A stretch of DNA of 64,000 nucleotides from Halomonas sp. 'Soap Lake #6' (GCF_003031405.1 NZ_CP020469.1:2976001-3040000); one strand, 5' to 3'. Counted from the stretch's first letter, positions 1 to 8,640 are shown. The notes: a model not told the origin generated them from the sequence alone. Numbers and translations: made by a program.

Positions 1-1
1 G

Positions 2-1075
2 GTGCTGGTACATACGGAAAGTGCTGACCCGCTGATTCCCAATCGTCTTTCAAGCCCGCAATTAGCGATTCTTGCTGCCAGCGCCTACGGCGAAGATGGC
101 CGCATTAATCCTATCGAAGCTGGCACCGGCCCCTTTGTGCTGAAAGAGATCAACGGCACCACCAGCGCCAAGCTTGACCGCTATGACGACTACTGGGGCG
201 AGCCTGCCGCAGTGGCCGGCATTGATGCCGACTATGTACCCGATGGCACCGCCCGAGCGGCAGCCTTGAGAACCGGCGCGGCCGATGTGGTAGAGGCTAT
301 TCCAGTCTCTCAAGTTGCCCTACTCGATCCTGAGTTAGTCCATGAAGTGCCTATGCCACGCACTAACACGCTGTACCTGAATACCGAATCAGGCCCCATG
401 ACCGACCCCGGCCTGCGCGCCGCGGCTCGTGAGGCGGTTGATCGCGCCACTATCGTCAATACCGTTTACGAAGGCCGCGCAGATATTGCTGAAGGGCTAC
501 TTGGCCCAGCGCTGGCCTGGGCAAGCGATTACCGCACGCCGCTTGAGGAGCGTACCGAACCTACCGAGCCAAACGGTGCGGAGATTACCCTAGCGACCTT
601 TACTGACCGCGCGGAACTTCCTGAAGTCGCCGTGCTGCTTGAACAGCAACTCACCCGCGCAGGTTTTACCGTTAACCAAGAAGTGCGTGAATACGCCCAT
701 ATTGAAGCGGACGCTTTATCGGGCCAGTTTGACGCCTTTATTCTCTCCCGTGCCACGGTCCTTGATTCAGGCGATCCCGTTGCCTATATGTTTAGCGACT
801 TCGCATGCGCAGGCTCCTTCAATATCGCCCAGCTATGTGACCCTGCCGTTGATGAAGCGCTGACCAACGCCGCCGCCCAGCCCACGGGAGATGCTCGCCG
901 CCAGGCAATTATCGATGCCGAAGCGGCTATTTTACGCACCGATGCAGCGATTCCCATGCTCCATGAGCGCGTAATCCAAGGCGAGTCAGCGCGGGTTTCC
1001 AACGCCGAGCGTGACCCGCGCGAGCGCGTGTTGATTACTGAAAAAACCGCTATCAACGCCGATAGTGAGTCTTAA
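2..1075 (+). CDS. ABC transporter substrate-binding protein, family 5 (peptide/nickel type), 5' truncated
   Basis: C-terminal 357 residues of an extracytoplasmic solute-binding protein; the start and signal peptide lie left of the window. The order of segments (a GTGPFVLKE stretch, a DPGLRAAAREAVDR stretch, a late acidic/aromatic lobe) is that of the SBP family 5 used by peptide, nickel and opine importers. It should deliver a ligand in the periplasm to the permease encoded next. Its TAA stop lies 13 bases before the likely permease start, and the ribosome site of the permease overlaps this stop, so the two are co-transcribed. The ligand cannot be read from sequence. Confidence 0.85.
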   Translation: MLVHTESADPLIPNRLSSPQLAILAASAYGEDGRINPIEAGTGPFVLKEINGTTSAKLDRYDDYWGEPAAVAGIDADYVPDGTARAAALRTGAADVVEAIPVSQVALLDPELVHEVPMPRTNTLYLNTESGPMTDPGLRAAAREAVDRATIVNTVYEGRADIAEGLLGPALAWASDYRTPLEERTEPTEPNGAEITLATFTDRAELPEVAVLLEQQLTRAGFTVNQEVREYAHIEADALSGQFDAFILSRATVLDSGDPVAYMFSDFACAGSFNIAQLCDPAVDEALTNAAAQPTGDARRQAIIDAEAAILRTDAAIPMLHERVIQGESARVSNAERDPRERVLITEKTAINADSES

Positions 1076-1088
1076 AGGTATTCTGCGC

Positions 1089-2852
1089 ATGACAACCGCA
1101 ACACCGCTGCGCCTTTGGCGCAGCTTGCGCATAGAGCCTTTTATTCCACTGCTCTCTCGCCTGGTAACGCTAGCCAGCGTGATCGTACTGGTCGGACTGC
1201 TGCCATGGCTATCCGGCCGGGACCCAGCGCTGAGCATTTTGCGGGCGCGCTCCGCCGAGCAGGAAGCCACCCCCGAGGTGCTGGCCGCCATTCGAGCCCA
1301 GCTTGGCCTGGATCTTGGCCCGTTTGAGAAGCTACAAAGCTGGCTGATGGGGCTACTGCAGGGCGATGCAGGCAACTCCTGGATTTCCGGTGCGCCAGTG
1401 CTACCGGGCATGCTAAAAAGCGCCCAAGTATCCCTAACGCTCATGTCATTCGGTATGCTGGTGGCAGTAATTACCGCTACGCTGATTTGCGTACCAGTGG
1501 TGCGTCGGGGCTTGAATGGACAGGTTAGCCGTTCATCCGGCGCCATTGGCGCCGCGCTGACAGCACTGCCCGAGTTTCTGCTTGCCTCAGTACTGCTAGT
1601 GATATTTGCCGCCTGGCTAAACTGGTTACCACCTTACGGTTGGCGCGGTCTCAGCTATGTGGTGCTACCCGCCTTTGCCCTAGGCCTCCCGGCGGGCGGC
1701 CTATTGGGCCGCTTATTCAGCGACGGGCTTTCGGCCACTTTTACCGAACGCTGGGTGGCCACCTGGAACGTGGCAGGTTTTTCTCGCACCCGGATTACCC
1801 TGGCAGCCCTACGCCGTACCCTGCCAAGCTTGATGCCTCAGGTCGGCATGGTAATGGTAGGCCTTACGGGTGGTGCTATTGCCGTCGAGCAGGTATTTTC
1901 GATTCCCGGCCTTGGCCGGGCAACTCTGGGTGCAGCATCGGCCCAGGATATGCCCGCCCTGCAAACCGGCATTCTTATTCTGCTGATTATTGCCATTGTG
2001 CTTGGTAGCCTGGCCAATATTGGTCGCGCCTTGCTACTTGGCCGCGCCTTCAGGCTTGGGGCATTGCCGGTGGCTCACAGCGAGCAGAACATTCAGCGCG
2101 GGGCGTGGATCGTCCCTGTCATCGCTATTCTGCTGCTAGTTGTGCTGGTAGCGGCGGGGATTACTCGCGATCCATTTAACTCTGCGTTTATGCGTCTGGA
2201 GCCGCCGAGTTGGGCACTGCCGCTGGGTGCTGACGGCACGGGGCGTGATATTTTGGCGCGAGTGGCCCACGGAGCGCTGTCTACCATGGGTATGGCCACG
2301 GTAGTGGTATTCTTTTCACTGGTGCTGGGTCTGCTGATTGGCCTAGCTCCCAGGCTGGCAACCGGCCCCATTGAGATCACCAAGGCAACTCCACCCACCA
2401 TTGCTGGACTTATCGTCGCAGGCCTGATGGGGCCAAGCGCCAGTGGCGCTATTATTGCGGTCACTGCTGTGGCCTGGGCACCACTTGCCGCTCATACGGC
2501 AGCGCTGGTAGCGGAGGTCAAAGCCCAGCCCCATGTACGTATCACGCCGATACTAGGGGTGGGGCATTTTCGTTTGATGAGCCGCTACATTTTGCCTGCC
2601 GTACTTGGCCCGGTGTTTCGTCATGCCATGCTGCGCTTACCTGGCGTAGCGCTTGCCTTGGCAGCGCTAGGCTTTCTTGGCCTTGGTCCGCGCCCGCCTT
2701 CACCAGAGTGGGGGCTGATACTCGCCGAGGGCATGCCCTACATAGAACGAGCACCCTGGGCAGTGCTGATCCCCGCCCTAGCGCTGATTTTGCTATCGGT
2801 ATTGGCAGTGTCGCTTTCCAGTATCGTGGGTGCCAGCAAGCCAGCTCGTTAA
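1089..2852 (+). CDS. Fused two-domain ABC permease (DppB-DppC type)
   Basis: About 587 residues, twice the length of one permease. The first half (to about residue 320) looks like DppB: N-terminal membrane segment, a periplasmic stretch, then a loop with GLGRATLGA. The second half looks like DppC, with PLGADGTGRDILARV and an EAA-type loop ending GLGPRPPSPEWG. Each half carries about five to six hydrophobic segments. I chose ATG 1089 because AAAGG sits ten bases upstream; a GTG at 1065 overlapping the previous gene is possible but lacks such a site. No ATPase gene follows; it may lie upstream of the window or be shared. Confidence 0.85.
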   Translation: MTTATPLRLWRSLRIEPFIPLLSRLVTLASVIVLVGLLPWLSGRDPALSILRARSAEQEATPEVLAAIRAQLGLDLGPFEKLQSWLMGLLQGDAGNSWISGAPVLPGMLKSAQVSLTLMSFGMLVAVITATLICVPVVRRGLNGQVSRSSGAIGAALTALPEFLLASVLLVIFAAWLNWLPPYGWRGLSYVVLPAFALGLPAGGLLGRLFSDGLSATFTERWVATWNVAGFSRTRITLAALRRTLPSLMPQVGMVMVGLTGGAIAVEQVFSIPGLGRATLGAASAQDMPALQTGILILLIIAIVLGSLANIGRALLLGRAFRLGALPVAHSEQNIQRGAWIVPVIAILLLVVLVAAGITRDPFNSAFMRLEPPSWALPLGADGTGRDILARVAHGALSTMGMATVVVFFSLVLGLLIGLAPRLATGPIEITKATPPTIAGLIVAGLMGPSASGAIIAVTAVAWAPLAAHTAALVAEVKAQPHVRITPILGVGHFRLMSRYILPAVLGPVFRHAMLRLPGVALALAALGFLGLGPRPPSPEWGLILAEGMPYIERAPWAVLIPALALILLSVLAVSLSSIVGASKPAR

Positions 2853-2873
2853 AAGAGCAGCATGACGCAAAAA

Positions 2874-2900
2874 ACGAGGGGCGATAATATCGCCCCTCGT
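2874..2900 (+). terminator. Rho-independent terminator after the permease
   Basis: Perfect 11-bp inverted repeat (2874-2884 and 2890-2900, five-base loop) followed by a T-rich stretch. A run of A before it makes it potentially bidirectional, which suits its place between convergent genes. Confidence 0.75.
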
Positions 2901-2903
2901 TCT

Positions 2904-2993
2904 ATTACCAGTTAACTGATCATTACCAATTCGCTGACCCTTGCCAATTAACTAGCTATTACCAATTAACTAGTTATTACCAGCTAACTAACG
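2904..2993. repeat. 18-bp tandem repeat, five copies
   Basis: Five head-to-tail 18-bp units start at 2904, 2922, 2940, 2958 and 2976; the consensus is close to ATTACCAATTAACTAGTT. Copies differ at a few positions each. All frames contain stops, so it is not coding. It fills the space between the permease terminator and the convergent porin 3' end. Confidence 0.85.
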
Positions 2994-3014
2994 CTAAGCC
3001 TTACGAATCAAGTA

Positions 3015-4037
3015 TTAAAAGTGATAACGCGCGCCAGTCAACCAAAACAGATCCTCTGATAACCCTTCGGCGTTTTCCGGCCTTGGAACATCACCATCGG
3101 CCAGCTCAACAAACACATCAAAGGCACTGGACACTTTATAGTAGGCGCCAGCCGCCCACGCATTGCTGTTGGCTTCATTATCCCGGTTTACGTGGTAATA
3201 GTCGGCAGTAAACGCCCAGGGCCCGGTGGCGTAAGTGCCGCCTACCCCGGTCGTTTCAAAACCGCCCCCATAAGTATCACTGCTATCTTGAGTCTCAAAA
3301 CCAAGACGGGCTACGAATTGGTCGGTGAATGCATAGGACCCCATAAGTCCGTAGAGCATTTCACCATTTCCATTACCGCGCACCTTGTCATCCACTGCTC
3401 CAAAACCAATGGTTAAAGGGCCTTGCTGGTATTGAACACCGCCTTGCGCCGCCACCACGCTGCCTTTCTCTCGCTGCTCGTCAAGTAAGCGGCCTCTTTC
3501 GCTGTAATGCTTCAACTGCACAAACGAGGTAAACCCATTGACCGTTGGAGTGTAATAACCAATAGAGTCGCCCCGAGACTGAATATTACTCGAATTGAAG
3601 AGCAGTCCTCTATCCAGGTAAACGTCAAACGGCGCGGATACGAACTGATAGTAGAGACTATCGAAATTACCTGCCTGCACAGTGCCGTAGCGCTGGCTCG
3701 CTAACCCTATGTAGCTTTGACGAAGCTCTCTGAAACCTTGATCGAATTGCCGCTCATCCCCCTTAAAGCGCCACTCGAGTCGGCCAAACGCTGACACATC
3801 CTCAGTAATCATTTGCTCCAGACGAAAACCAAGTCGCGAGTAAACATCTTTGAACTCAGCGCTATTATTAACTCGGTTACCCTCACTATCAAACTCGGCA
3901 CCACCACCAGATATACCCATGGAAATACGCCCATAGATATCGAGCTTTGTTCCAGCTTGATCATAGATCGGCGTGGCCTGTGCAGAAGCTCCCCAAAGCA
4001 TGCCAATGGCCAAAGCCGCCGAGTGTACTGATCTCAT
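3015..4037 (-). CDS. Gram-negative outer-membrane porin (Porin_4/OmpC type)
   Basis: 340 residues. The N-terminus is a signal peptide ending GASAQA, followed by mature sequence with LDIYGRISMGISGG, the usual first beta strand of gammaproteobacterial trimeric porins. Alternating aromatic strands run through the protein and it ends in ARYHF, a C-terminal Phe as needed for BAM recognition. It should form a 16-strand diffusion channel. AAGGATATAGGG precedes the ATG. It is transcribed alone, with an extended -10 promoter upstream (4114-4122). Substrate preference is unknown. Confidence 0.9.
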   Translation of the reverse strand: MRSVHSAALAIGMLWGASAQATPIYDQAGTKLDIYGRISMGISGGGAEFDSEGNRVNNSAEFKDVYSRLGFRLEQMITEDVSAFGRLEWRFKGDERQFDQGFRELRQSYIGLASQRYGTVQAGNFDSLYYQFVSAPFDVYLDRGLLFNSSNIQSRGDSIGYYTPTVNGFTSFVQLKHYSERGRLLDEQREKGSVVAAQGGVQYQQGPLTIGFGAVDDKVRGNGNGEMLYGLMGSYAFTDQFVARLGFETQDSSDTYGGGFETTGVGGTYATGPWAFTADYYHVNRDNEANSNAWAAGAYYKVSSAFDVFVELADGDVPRPENAEGLSEDLFWLTGARYHF

Positions 4038-4113
4038 TCCCTATATCCTTTTGCATTAAGTTATTGATAGAACTTGTGAGTATTCTGCTTTATAGCCAGT
4101 CCATAATCGCTAC

Positions 4114-4122
4114 ATTATAACA
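4114..4122 (-). promoter_or_regulatory. Extended -10 promoter element of the porin gene
   Basis: The minus strand reads TGTTATAAT, a match to the extended -10 form TGnTATAAT, about 77 bases before the porin ATG. No good -35 hexamer is visible, as often seen with extended -10 promoters. Prediction only. Confidence 0.45.
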
Positions 4123-4182
4123 TTGCTGAAAATGTACTAACACTTCCTAATCCCCTCCGCGACACGGGGGGCACCAAGGTAA

Positions 4183-4635
4183 TTACTCCGCACGCCATGC
4201 CACTTCGCTTAAATACTCCTCCAGCCGACCGCTGTTCTGGAAGGCACGGCGAGATAACGCCGATGCAGCCTCCTCAACCTCAGAGCGATTTCCTGCCTCG
4301 CTACCTACTTGAATCACGCCGGTCATATTCATCATCAAATGTGGCGGGCAGTAGTAGACATAGACGCCCTGCTCTTCCAAGGTGACAGAGAAACGCTCAT
4401 CCAGATCACTCTCCCAGTCCTCTGCACCATCTGGCACACGATGACTGCGTACATGGTGGCCAGTGTTAGTGGGTACAAAAGTGACCGTATCTCCAGGTGC
4501 AACCTGGAGATAACCTGGCTCGAAAACCATGCCTCCCGCATCCGCATAGTTGAGCATCTTAATTTCATGCTCTGCCCCCAGCACCGGTAGGGATATACAC
4601 AGTAGTGATAACGAAAACAAGCGCTTAATGGTCAT
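4183..4635 (-). CDS. Pseudoazurin-like cupredoxin
   Basis: 150 residues with a signal peptide ending LPVLGA, so a periplasmic blue-copper protein. Copper ligands fit the pseudoazurin pattern: His60 in the TGHH motif, Cys96 and His99 in YYCPPH, and Met104 eight residues after the Cys. About 40 residues after the fold form an extra charged tail. It lies 23 bases after the ABC ATPase gene and is the last gene of the FecBCD-type operon. The fold and copper site are well supported; its partner is not. Cupredoxins usually carry electrons, here perhaps for reduction of a metal chelate, or they may bind copper for uptake. Confidence 0.85.
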   Translation of the reverse strand: MTIKRLFSLSLLCISLPVLGAEHEIKMLNYADAGGMVFEPGYLQVAPGDTVTFVPTNTGHHVRSHRVPDGAEDWESDLDERFSVTLEEQGVYVYYCPPHLMMNMTGVIQVGSEAGNRSEVEEAASALSRRAFQNSGRLEEYLSEVAWRAE

Positions 4636-4658
4636 TCAAATGTTTCCTTATAGCGTGA

Positions 4659-5489
4659 CTATTCATTAGCACAGAGACTAGGAGCAATATGTTGAGAGCT
4701 CTCAACGAGTGGGGAATGCGCTTGGCGCATGGGGCGAATAACAGGCATACCTGAGCTATCGTGAAGACGTTCAACCGGCACTTGATAAAGTTCACTGAGC
4801 AGCGCCGGTTGCAGAACATCATGGGGCGTGCCTTCTGCCTTCACGCTCGCTTCGCCCAGTAGGATGACCCGATCAGCAAACTGTGCCGCCAGGCTGAGAT
4901 CATGTAGCACTGTGATGGTAATCAGCCCACGCTGGCGCGTTTCGGTATGAACATGCTCCAACAACGATAACTGATGATGCATATCCAGCGCGCTGACCGG
5001 CTCATCAAGCAGCAGAATTTTAGGCTCGCGCAACAGTACCTGACAAAAAAGAGCAAGCTGACGCTGCCCACCGCTAAGAGACTGAATATCACGGTGGGCA
5101 AGGTGCTGAATACCCACACGCTGCATTAACCTCAGCGCCTGTTCCAGTACGTCATCCCCAATATGCATATGCAGCGCATCGAGATGCCCCAGCAGCACCA
5201 CTTCCAGCGCCGTTAGGCAGGCATCAACTTCATTGCCTTGTGGCATGTAGCCAATATTTTCTCGCCAAGCCTTTAATCGCCGCCGCGAAAGCTGGCGCTC
5301 GCCATAGCAAATTTCGCCAACTTGCATCTCGATTTCACCAAAAATAGCCTTAAGCAAGGAGGATTTTCCCGTGCCATTCGGGCCTAAAATGGTGTAGATA
5401 TAGCCTGGCTCAAAGCGAAGTGAAATATTCTGCGCGGTGCAGGTAACGCCCCGCATGATAGTGGCATTGAGGATATCCAGTGAGCTCAT
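4659..5489 (-). CDS. Iron-siderophore/metal ABC transporter ATP-binding protein (FecE/FepC type)
   Basis: 276 residues. Walker A GPNGTGKSS is near residue 35, the Q-loop near YMPQG, the signature LSGGQRQLA, Walker B ILLLDEP with the D-loop SALD, and an H-loop His in TVLHD. These order and spacing match FecE/FepC/BtuD ATPases. It energises the adjacent FecCD-type permease. Its ATG begins one base after the permease stop, implying translational coupling. About 30 residues after the usual end are poorly conserved in style. Confidence 0.9.
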   Translation of the reverse strand: MSSLDILNATIMRGVTCTAQNISLRFEPGYIYTILGPNGTGKSSLLKAIFGEIEMQVGEICYGERQLSRRRLKAWRENIGYMPQGNEVDACLTALEVVLLGHLDALHMHIGDDVLEQALRLMQRVGIQHLAHRDIQSLSGGQRQLALFCQVLLREPKILLLDEPVSALDMHHQLSLLEHVHTETRQRGLITITVLHDLSLAAQFADRVILLGEASVKAEGTPHDVLQPALLSELYQVPVERLHDSSGMPVIRPMRQAHSPLVESSQHIAPSLCANE

Positions 5490-5490
5490 A

Positions 5491-6543
5491 TCAGCGCCGA
5501 CTTATAATAATCCAGAAGAAAAAAGGCACGCCGATAAACGCAGTCACGATACCTACAGGAAATAAAGCACCCGGTATAATGCTTTTAGAGAGCACCGATG
5601 AAGCAGAAAGAAACGCAGCCCCAGTTACCATCGAAAGCGGCACAAAAAAGCGTTGATCCTCCCCTACCAGCATCCGGGCCACATGCGGAGCGACCAGTCC
5701 AATAAAACCGATAACACCGACAAAGCTGATCGAAACAGACGTCATCAACGCGACAAGAAACAGTACCACCAGCCTTAATCGTTGCGGATCAACACCAAGG
5801 GCAGCGGCGCGCTGCTCACCAAGGCGCAGAGCCGTCAGTTGCCAAGATAGCCTCATCAACGAGCTGATACACACCACCGCAACGACCGCTGTAATCGATA
5901 GGCTAAGCCAGTTTGTCTTGGTCAGATTGCCGAACAGCCAAAACAGTATCTGCTGACTCACTTCAGGGGCAGACAGGTATTGCACCAGAGATAGCAGCGA
6001 CTGAAACAGAAACAGCAAAGCAATGCCCGTCAGTACCAGCATGGCCGAGGTCATGCGGGGTAACGATGCAACGGCAAACAGTACTCCCGATGCCAGCATG
6101 GTCATAATGAAAGCCCCGAGGGGAACGGCAAAAAGCAGTGGGAGACCAAAAGTTCCCAGAGCAATCACCAGCGATGCACCAAATCCAGCTGCTGCAGCCA
6201 ACCCCAGGGTATAGGGGCTAGCCATGGGATTATTCAATAGAGTCTGTATCTCAGCACCGCCCACGCCCAAGGCCGCCCCCACTACAAGTGCCATGAGGGC
6301 CATAGGCAGGCGCATTTCCATGACGATGATGCGAGTCATTTCATCCACGTCACCAATGTTTAATAAGGCACCCATTACCGCCTTTGGGGCTAGCATCGAA
6401 GGACCTGTGGCAATATCTAACACCAGAGTGAGGAACGCCACCAAGCCAATGCCGCCGATGATACGCCAGCGACGCCTTTCAAGACGTCGCTGGTGCTGTA
6501 TCGTGGCTCTCAATGAAGCATCCACATTCGCCATACCCGGCAT
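5491..6543 (-). CDS. FecCD-family ABC permease
   Basis: 350 residues with about nine to ten hydrophobic segments. Hallmarks of the FecCD/BtuC family are RLPMALMALVVGAALGVGGAEIQTLLNNPMASPYTLGL near residues 55-95 and GFIGLVAPHVARMLVG near residue 280, the loop that contacts the ATPase. It forms the membrane channel for a siderophore, heme, cobalamin or metal-chelate substrate. Start ATG 6543 lies two bases after the stop of the binding-protein gene. An N-terminal basic cytoplasmic stretch precedes the first segment. Confidence 0.92.
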   Translation of the reverse strand: MPGMANVDASLRATIQHQRRLERRRWRIIGGIGLVAFLTLVLDIATGPSMLAPKAVMGALLNIGDVDEMTRIIVMEMRLPMALMALVVGAALGVGGAEIQTLLNNPMASPYTLGLAAAAGFGASLVIALGTFGLPLLFAVPLGAFIMTMLASGVLFAVASLPRMTSAMLVLTGIALLFLFQSLLSLVQYLSAPEVSQQILFWLFGNLTKTNWLSLSITAVVAVVCISSLMRLSWQLTALRLGEQRAAALGVDPQRLRLVVLFLVALMTSVSISFVGVIGFIGLVAPHVARMLVGEDQRFFVPLSMVTGAAFLSASSVLSKSIIPGALFPVGIVTAFIGVPFFFWIIISRR

Positions 6544-6545
6544 AT

Positions 6546-7682
6546 TCAGTCCCCTACGCTAGGGGCCGTCACCATGAACGTGCCTTCCGGCACTACTGGT
6601 AAATAACGCTCGTGGAAGTCTAGGTAAGTCTGACGTGGCTCTAAGTCTTCAAAAAGATCGGGATAGGTCACCTGTGCAAAATACTCAATCATCGCGGCAT
6701 CAGTGATTGAGCGAGAGGCACCTTGGTAAACACCGTGGAGGCGGCCATTTTGTACAGCTGGTAGTGACGACCACCCAGAGCGCTCAGCAAAGCCTGCAAG
6801 TCGGCGCTGAGACTCCTCGCGTGGAATATCAATGCCCATGACCATGGCTTCATCGTTTTTGCCCATTTCCGTCTCGCGACCAGCGATGATGATGACCTCA
6901 GGACGCGACGCTAGCACCTGCTCAGGGTTCATCGGCCCCCACCACTCAACGTAGGGTCGAGCAATATTGTCACCACCGGTGACATCTACCACAGCCCCCC
7001 ACATGTTCTTCCCATAGGTGAAGCTGTACTCAGCAGGCCCTTTATTACCAAATTCGATATAGACCCGCGGAGGTTGGCGATCAGCTTCTGCAATGCGCTG
7101 AGTAACACGCTCAACCCTCGTGCGATATTCATCGGCAATGGCCTCAGCACGTGCCTCTTCACCAGCTATGACACCTAGCAAATGGGTACTTTCCAGATGC
7201 CGCTCTAGCGTCTGTGCATTGTAGTCGACGACCACAATCGGAATACCCGCATCTTCGATCCGGTCCACGTCAGGTCCCAGCGCCTTATACTGCCAGTCGG
7301 CCAACACAGCAACGTCAGGTTTAAGTGACAGTAGCTTCTCCACAGAAAATGTACCCGCTTCCACTTCTCCTACATCGGCAAGCTCACTCAAGCGCGGTAC
7401 AGCACTGCTGAAACGCTCCCAACTCACAGGGTTCCAAACCGACCAGACATCCTTGGAGAACCCAACAACTTGATCAAAAGCATCGACGCCTCCAATAGCC
7501 ATGTAATCTGGGTAGTAGAAGCCAAGAAAGACTCTCTCAGCAGGTAGATCCAGAGCAACTTCGCGCTCCAACACATCCGTGACCACGCGTGTTTCCGCAA
7601 CCGCAGGGCTACACAATAAGCATATAAGCGCCACTGCCATCGCATTTTTTATTGCCCTGACACCGCTCTTTTCGGCCAACAT
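6546..7682 (-). CDS. Periplasmic metal/siderophore-binding protein (peripla_BP_2 family)
   Basis: About 378 residues from ATG 7682, chosen because GAGGAG lies seven bases upstream; an ATG fourteen codons earlier is less likely. A signal peptide ends SPAVAE. The rest fits FecB/FepB/BtuF-type helical-backbone binding proteins, including ERVFLGFYYPDY and a central LKPDVAVLADWQ strand. It captures the ligand for the FecCD-type permease. It leads a four-gene operon and a Fur-like box lies upstream, which points to iron-responsive expression. The actual ligand is unknown. Confidence 0.9.
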   Translation of the reverse strand: MLAEKSGVRAIKNAMAVALICLLCSPAVAETRVVTDVLEREVALDLPAERVFLGFYYPDYMAIGGVDAFDQVVGFSKDVWSVWNPVSWERFSSAVPRLSELADVGEVEAGTFSVEKLLSLKPDVAVLADWQYKALGPDVDRIEDAGIPIVVVDYNAQTLERHLESTHLLGVIAGEEARAEAIADEYRTRVERVTQRIAEADRQPPRVYIEFGNKGPAEYSFTYGKNMWGAVVDVTGGDNIARPYVEWWGPMNPEQVLASRPEVIIIAGRETEMGKNDEAMVMGIDIPREESQRRLAGFAERSGWSSLPAVQNGRLHGVYQGASRSITDAAMIEYFAQVTYPDLFEDLEPRQTYLDFHERYLPVVPEGTFMVTAPSVGD

Positions 7683-7725
7683 CAAACCGCTCCTCATGTC
7701 ACAAAGTGACCAATATGTAATCAAA

Positions 7726-7744
7726 TGTAATAATAATTTTTATC
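7726..7744 (-). promoter_or_regulatory. Fur-like box upstream of the FecBCD-type operon
   Basis: TGTAATAATAATTTTTATC matches the classical 19-bp Fur consensus at 14 of 19 positions by direct comparison. It lies 43 bases before the binding-protein start, within an AT-rich promoter region. This suggests repression by Fur with iron. AT richness alone raises the chance of such a match. Confidence 0.5.
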
Positions 7745-7849
7745 AACATCAATGTAAACTCAAATACAAACAATTAACATTTGTATTTATCAACATGGCC
7801 TGCACTGCGAAGAGGTTTAAGCAGCAGAGTGAGTACAGCGGCAGGGATC

Positions 7850-7882
7850 AGATAACAACCAGATAACAACCAGATAACATAG
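7850..7882. repeat. 11-bp tandem repeat, about three copies
   Basis: AGATAACAACC occurs at 7850 and 7861, with a degenerate third copy from 7872. It lies between the divergent iron-uptake promoter and the bfr terminator. No function is apparent. Confidence 0.6.
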
Positions 7883-7885
7883 TAA

Positions 7886-7925
7886 AACGCAAAACGGGCA
7901 GCCCGTAGGCTGCCCGTTTTGCGTT
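7886..7925 (-). terminator. Terminator downstream of bfr
   Basis: Perfect 18-bp inverted repeat (7886-7903 and 7908-7925) with a four-base loop. On the minus strand it is followed by TTTTACT, fitting termination of the bfr transcript. Confidence 0.85.
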
Positions 7926-7975
7926 GTGTGGTTAGCTGAGCTAAACAGCTAGCTAAAAGGACTCAACTTAAGAAA

Positions 7976-8458
7976 TTACTCATCGCCTGCCATCTGCATT
8001 TGACGCTGCAGATAGTTTTGAATACCCACCTGATCAATCAATTTTAGCTCGGTTTCGATATGGTCGATGTGGCTCTCTTCATCAGCGAGCAGATCGCGTA
8101 GCAGATCGCGGGTAACGTAGTCTTTAACGCTTTCGCAGTAAGTAATTGCTTCGATGTAGTCGTTGCGGCCATCATGCTCGATTTTTAGATCGCTCTCGAG
8201 CATCTCTTTGACGTTTTCGCCAATGTGAAGCTTGCCAAGGTCTTGTAAGTTGGGGATGCCTTCCAAGAACAGAATGCGCTCAATAATTTTATCAGCGTGC
8301 TGCATCTCTTCGATGGATTCGTCGTACTCCCACTTGGCGAGCGCTTTCAGGCCCCAATCTTTATACATTTTGGCATGTAAAAAGTACTGGTTGATAGCGA
8401 CCAGTTCGTTGCCAAGTGCTTTATTGAGATGCTGAATGACCGTTGGATCACCTTTCAT
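7976..8458 (-). CDS. bfr: Bacterioferritin
   Basis: 160 residues from ATG 8458, preceded by AAAAAGGTG; an upstream ATG would add 16 residues absent from the family. All functional residues fall at the positions known from E. coli Bfr: ferroxidase ligands Glu18, Glu51, His54, Glu94, Glu127 and His130, and the haem ligand Met52. It should assemble into a 24-subunit haem-containing shell that oxidises and stores iron in the cytoplasm. The bfd gene for its reductase partner lies just upstream on the same strand, with a hairpin between them. Confidence 0.97.
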   Translation of the reverse strand: MKGDPTVIQHLNKALGNELVAINQYFLHAKMYKDWGLKALAKWEYDESIEEMQHADKIIERILFLEGIPNLQDLGKLHIGENVKEMLESDLKIEHDGRNDYIEAITYCESVKDYVTRDLLRDLLADEESHIDHIETELKLIDQVGIQNYLQRQMQMAGDE

Positions 8459-8545
8459 GACGTCACCTTTTTCACTGTAATGCTGATAGTTAATAAATAC
8501 GATCAAGCAGTTACGTTAATGAAGGAGTATAGGCCATAGAAAGGC

Positions 8546-8570
8546 ATACTCCCAATGTTATTGGGAGTAT
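8546..8570. repeat. Perfect 11-bp inverted repeat between bfd and bfr
   Basis: Arms 8546-8556 and 8560-8570, with a three-base loop. It could be an operator, a processing hairpin, or a weak terminator of bfd; no T-run follows on the minus strand. A further GGAGTAT copy lies at 8524-8530. Confidence 0.6.
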
Positions 8571-8640
8571 AGATTGGATAACAAAAAACTCAAGCAAATC
8601 ATATATTTGCTAACGATAAACCTAATAATAGTGATTCGCG

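Noticed and set aside
1065..1088. GTG start of the fused permease overlapping the binding-protein gene
   Set aside because: No ribosome site upstream, while ATG 1089 has AAAGG at good distance.
2904..2993. CRISPR array
   Set aside because: The 18-bp units abut with no spacers and no cas genes are present; it is a plain tandem repeat.
7579..7866. 95-codon plus-strand frame over the metal-uptake promoter
   Set aside because: It lies antisense to the binding-protein gene and its AT-rich promoter, without a ribosome site.
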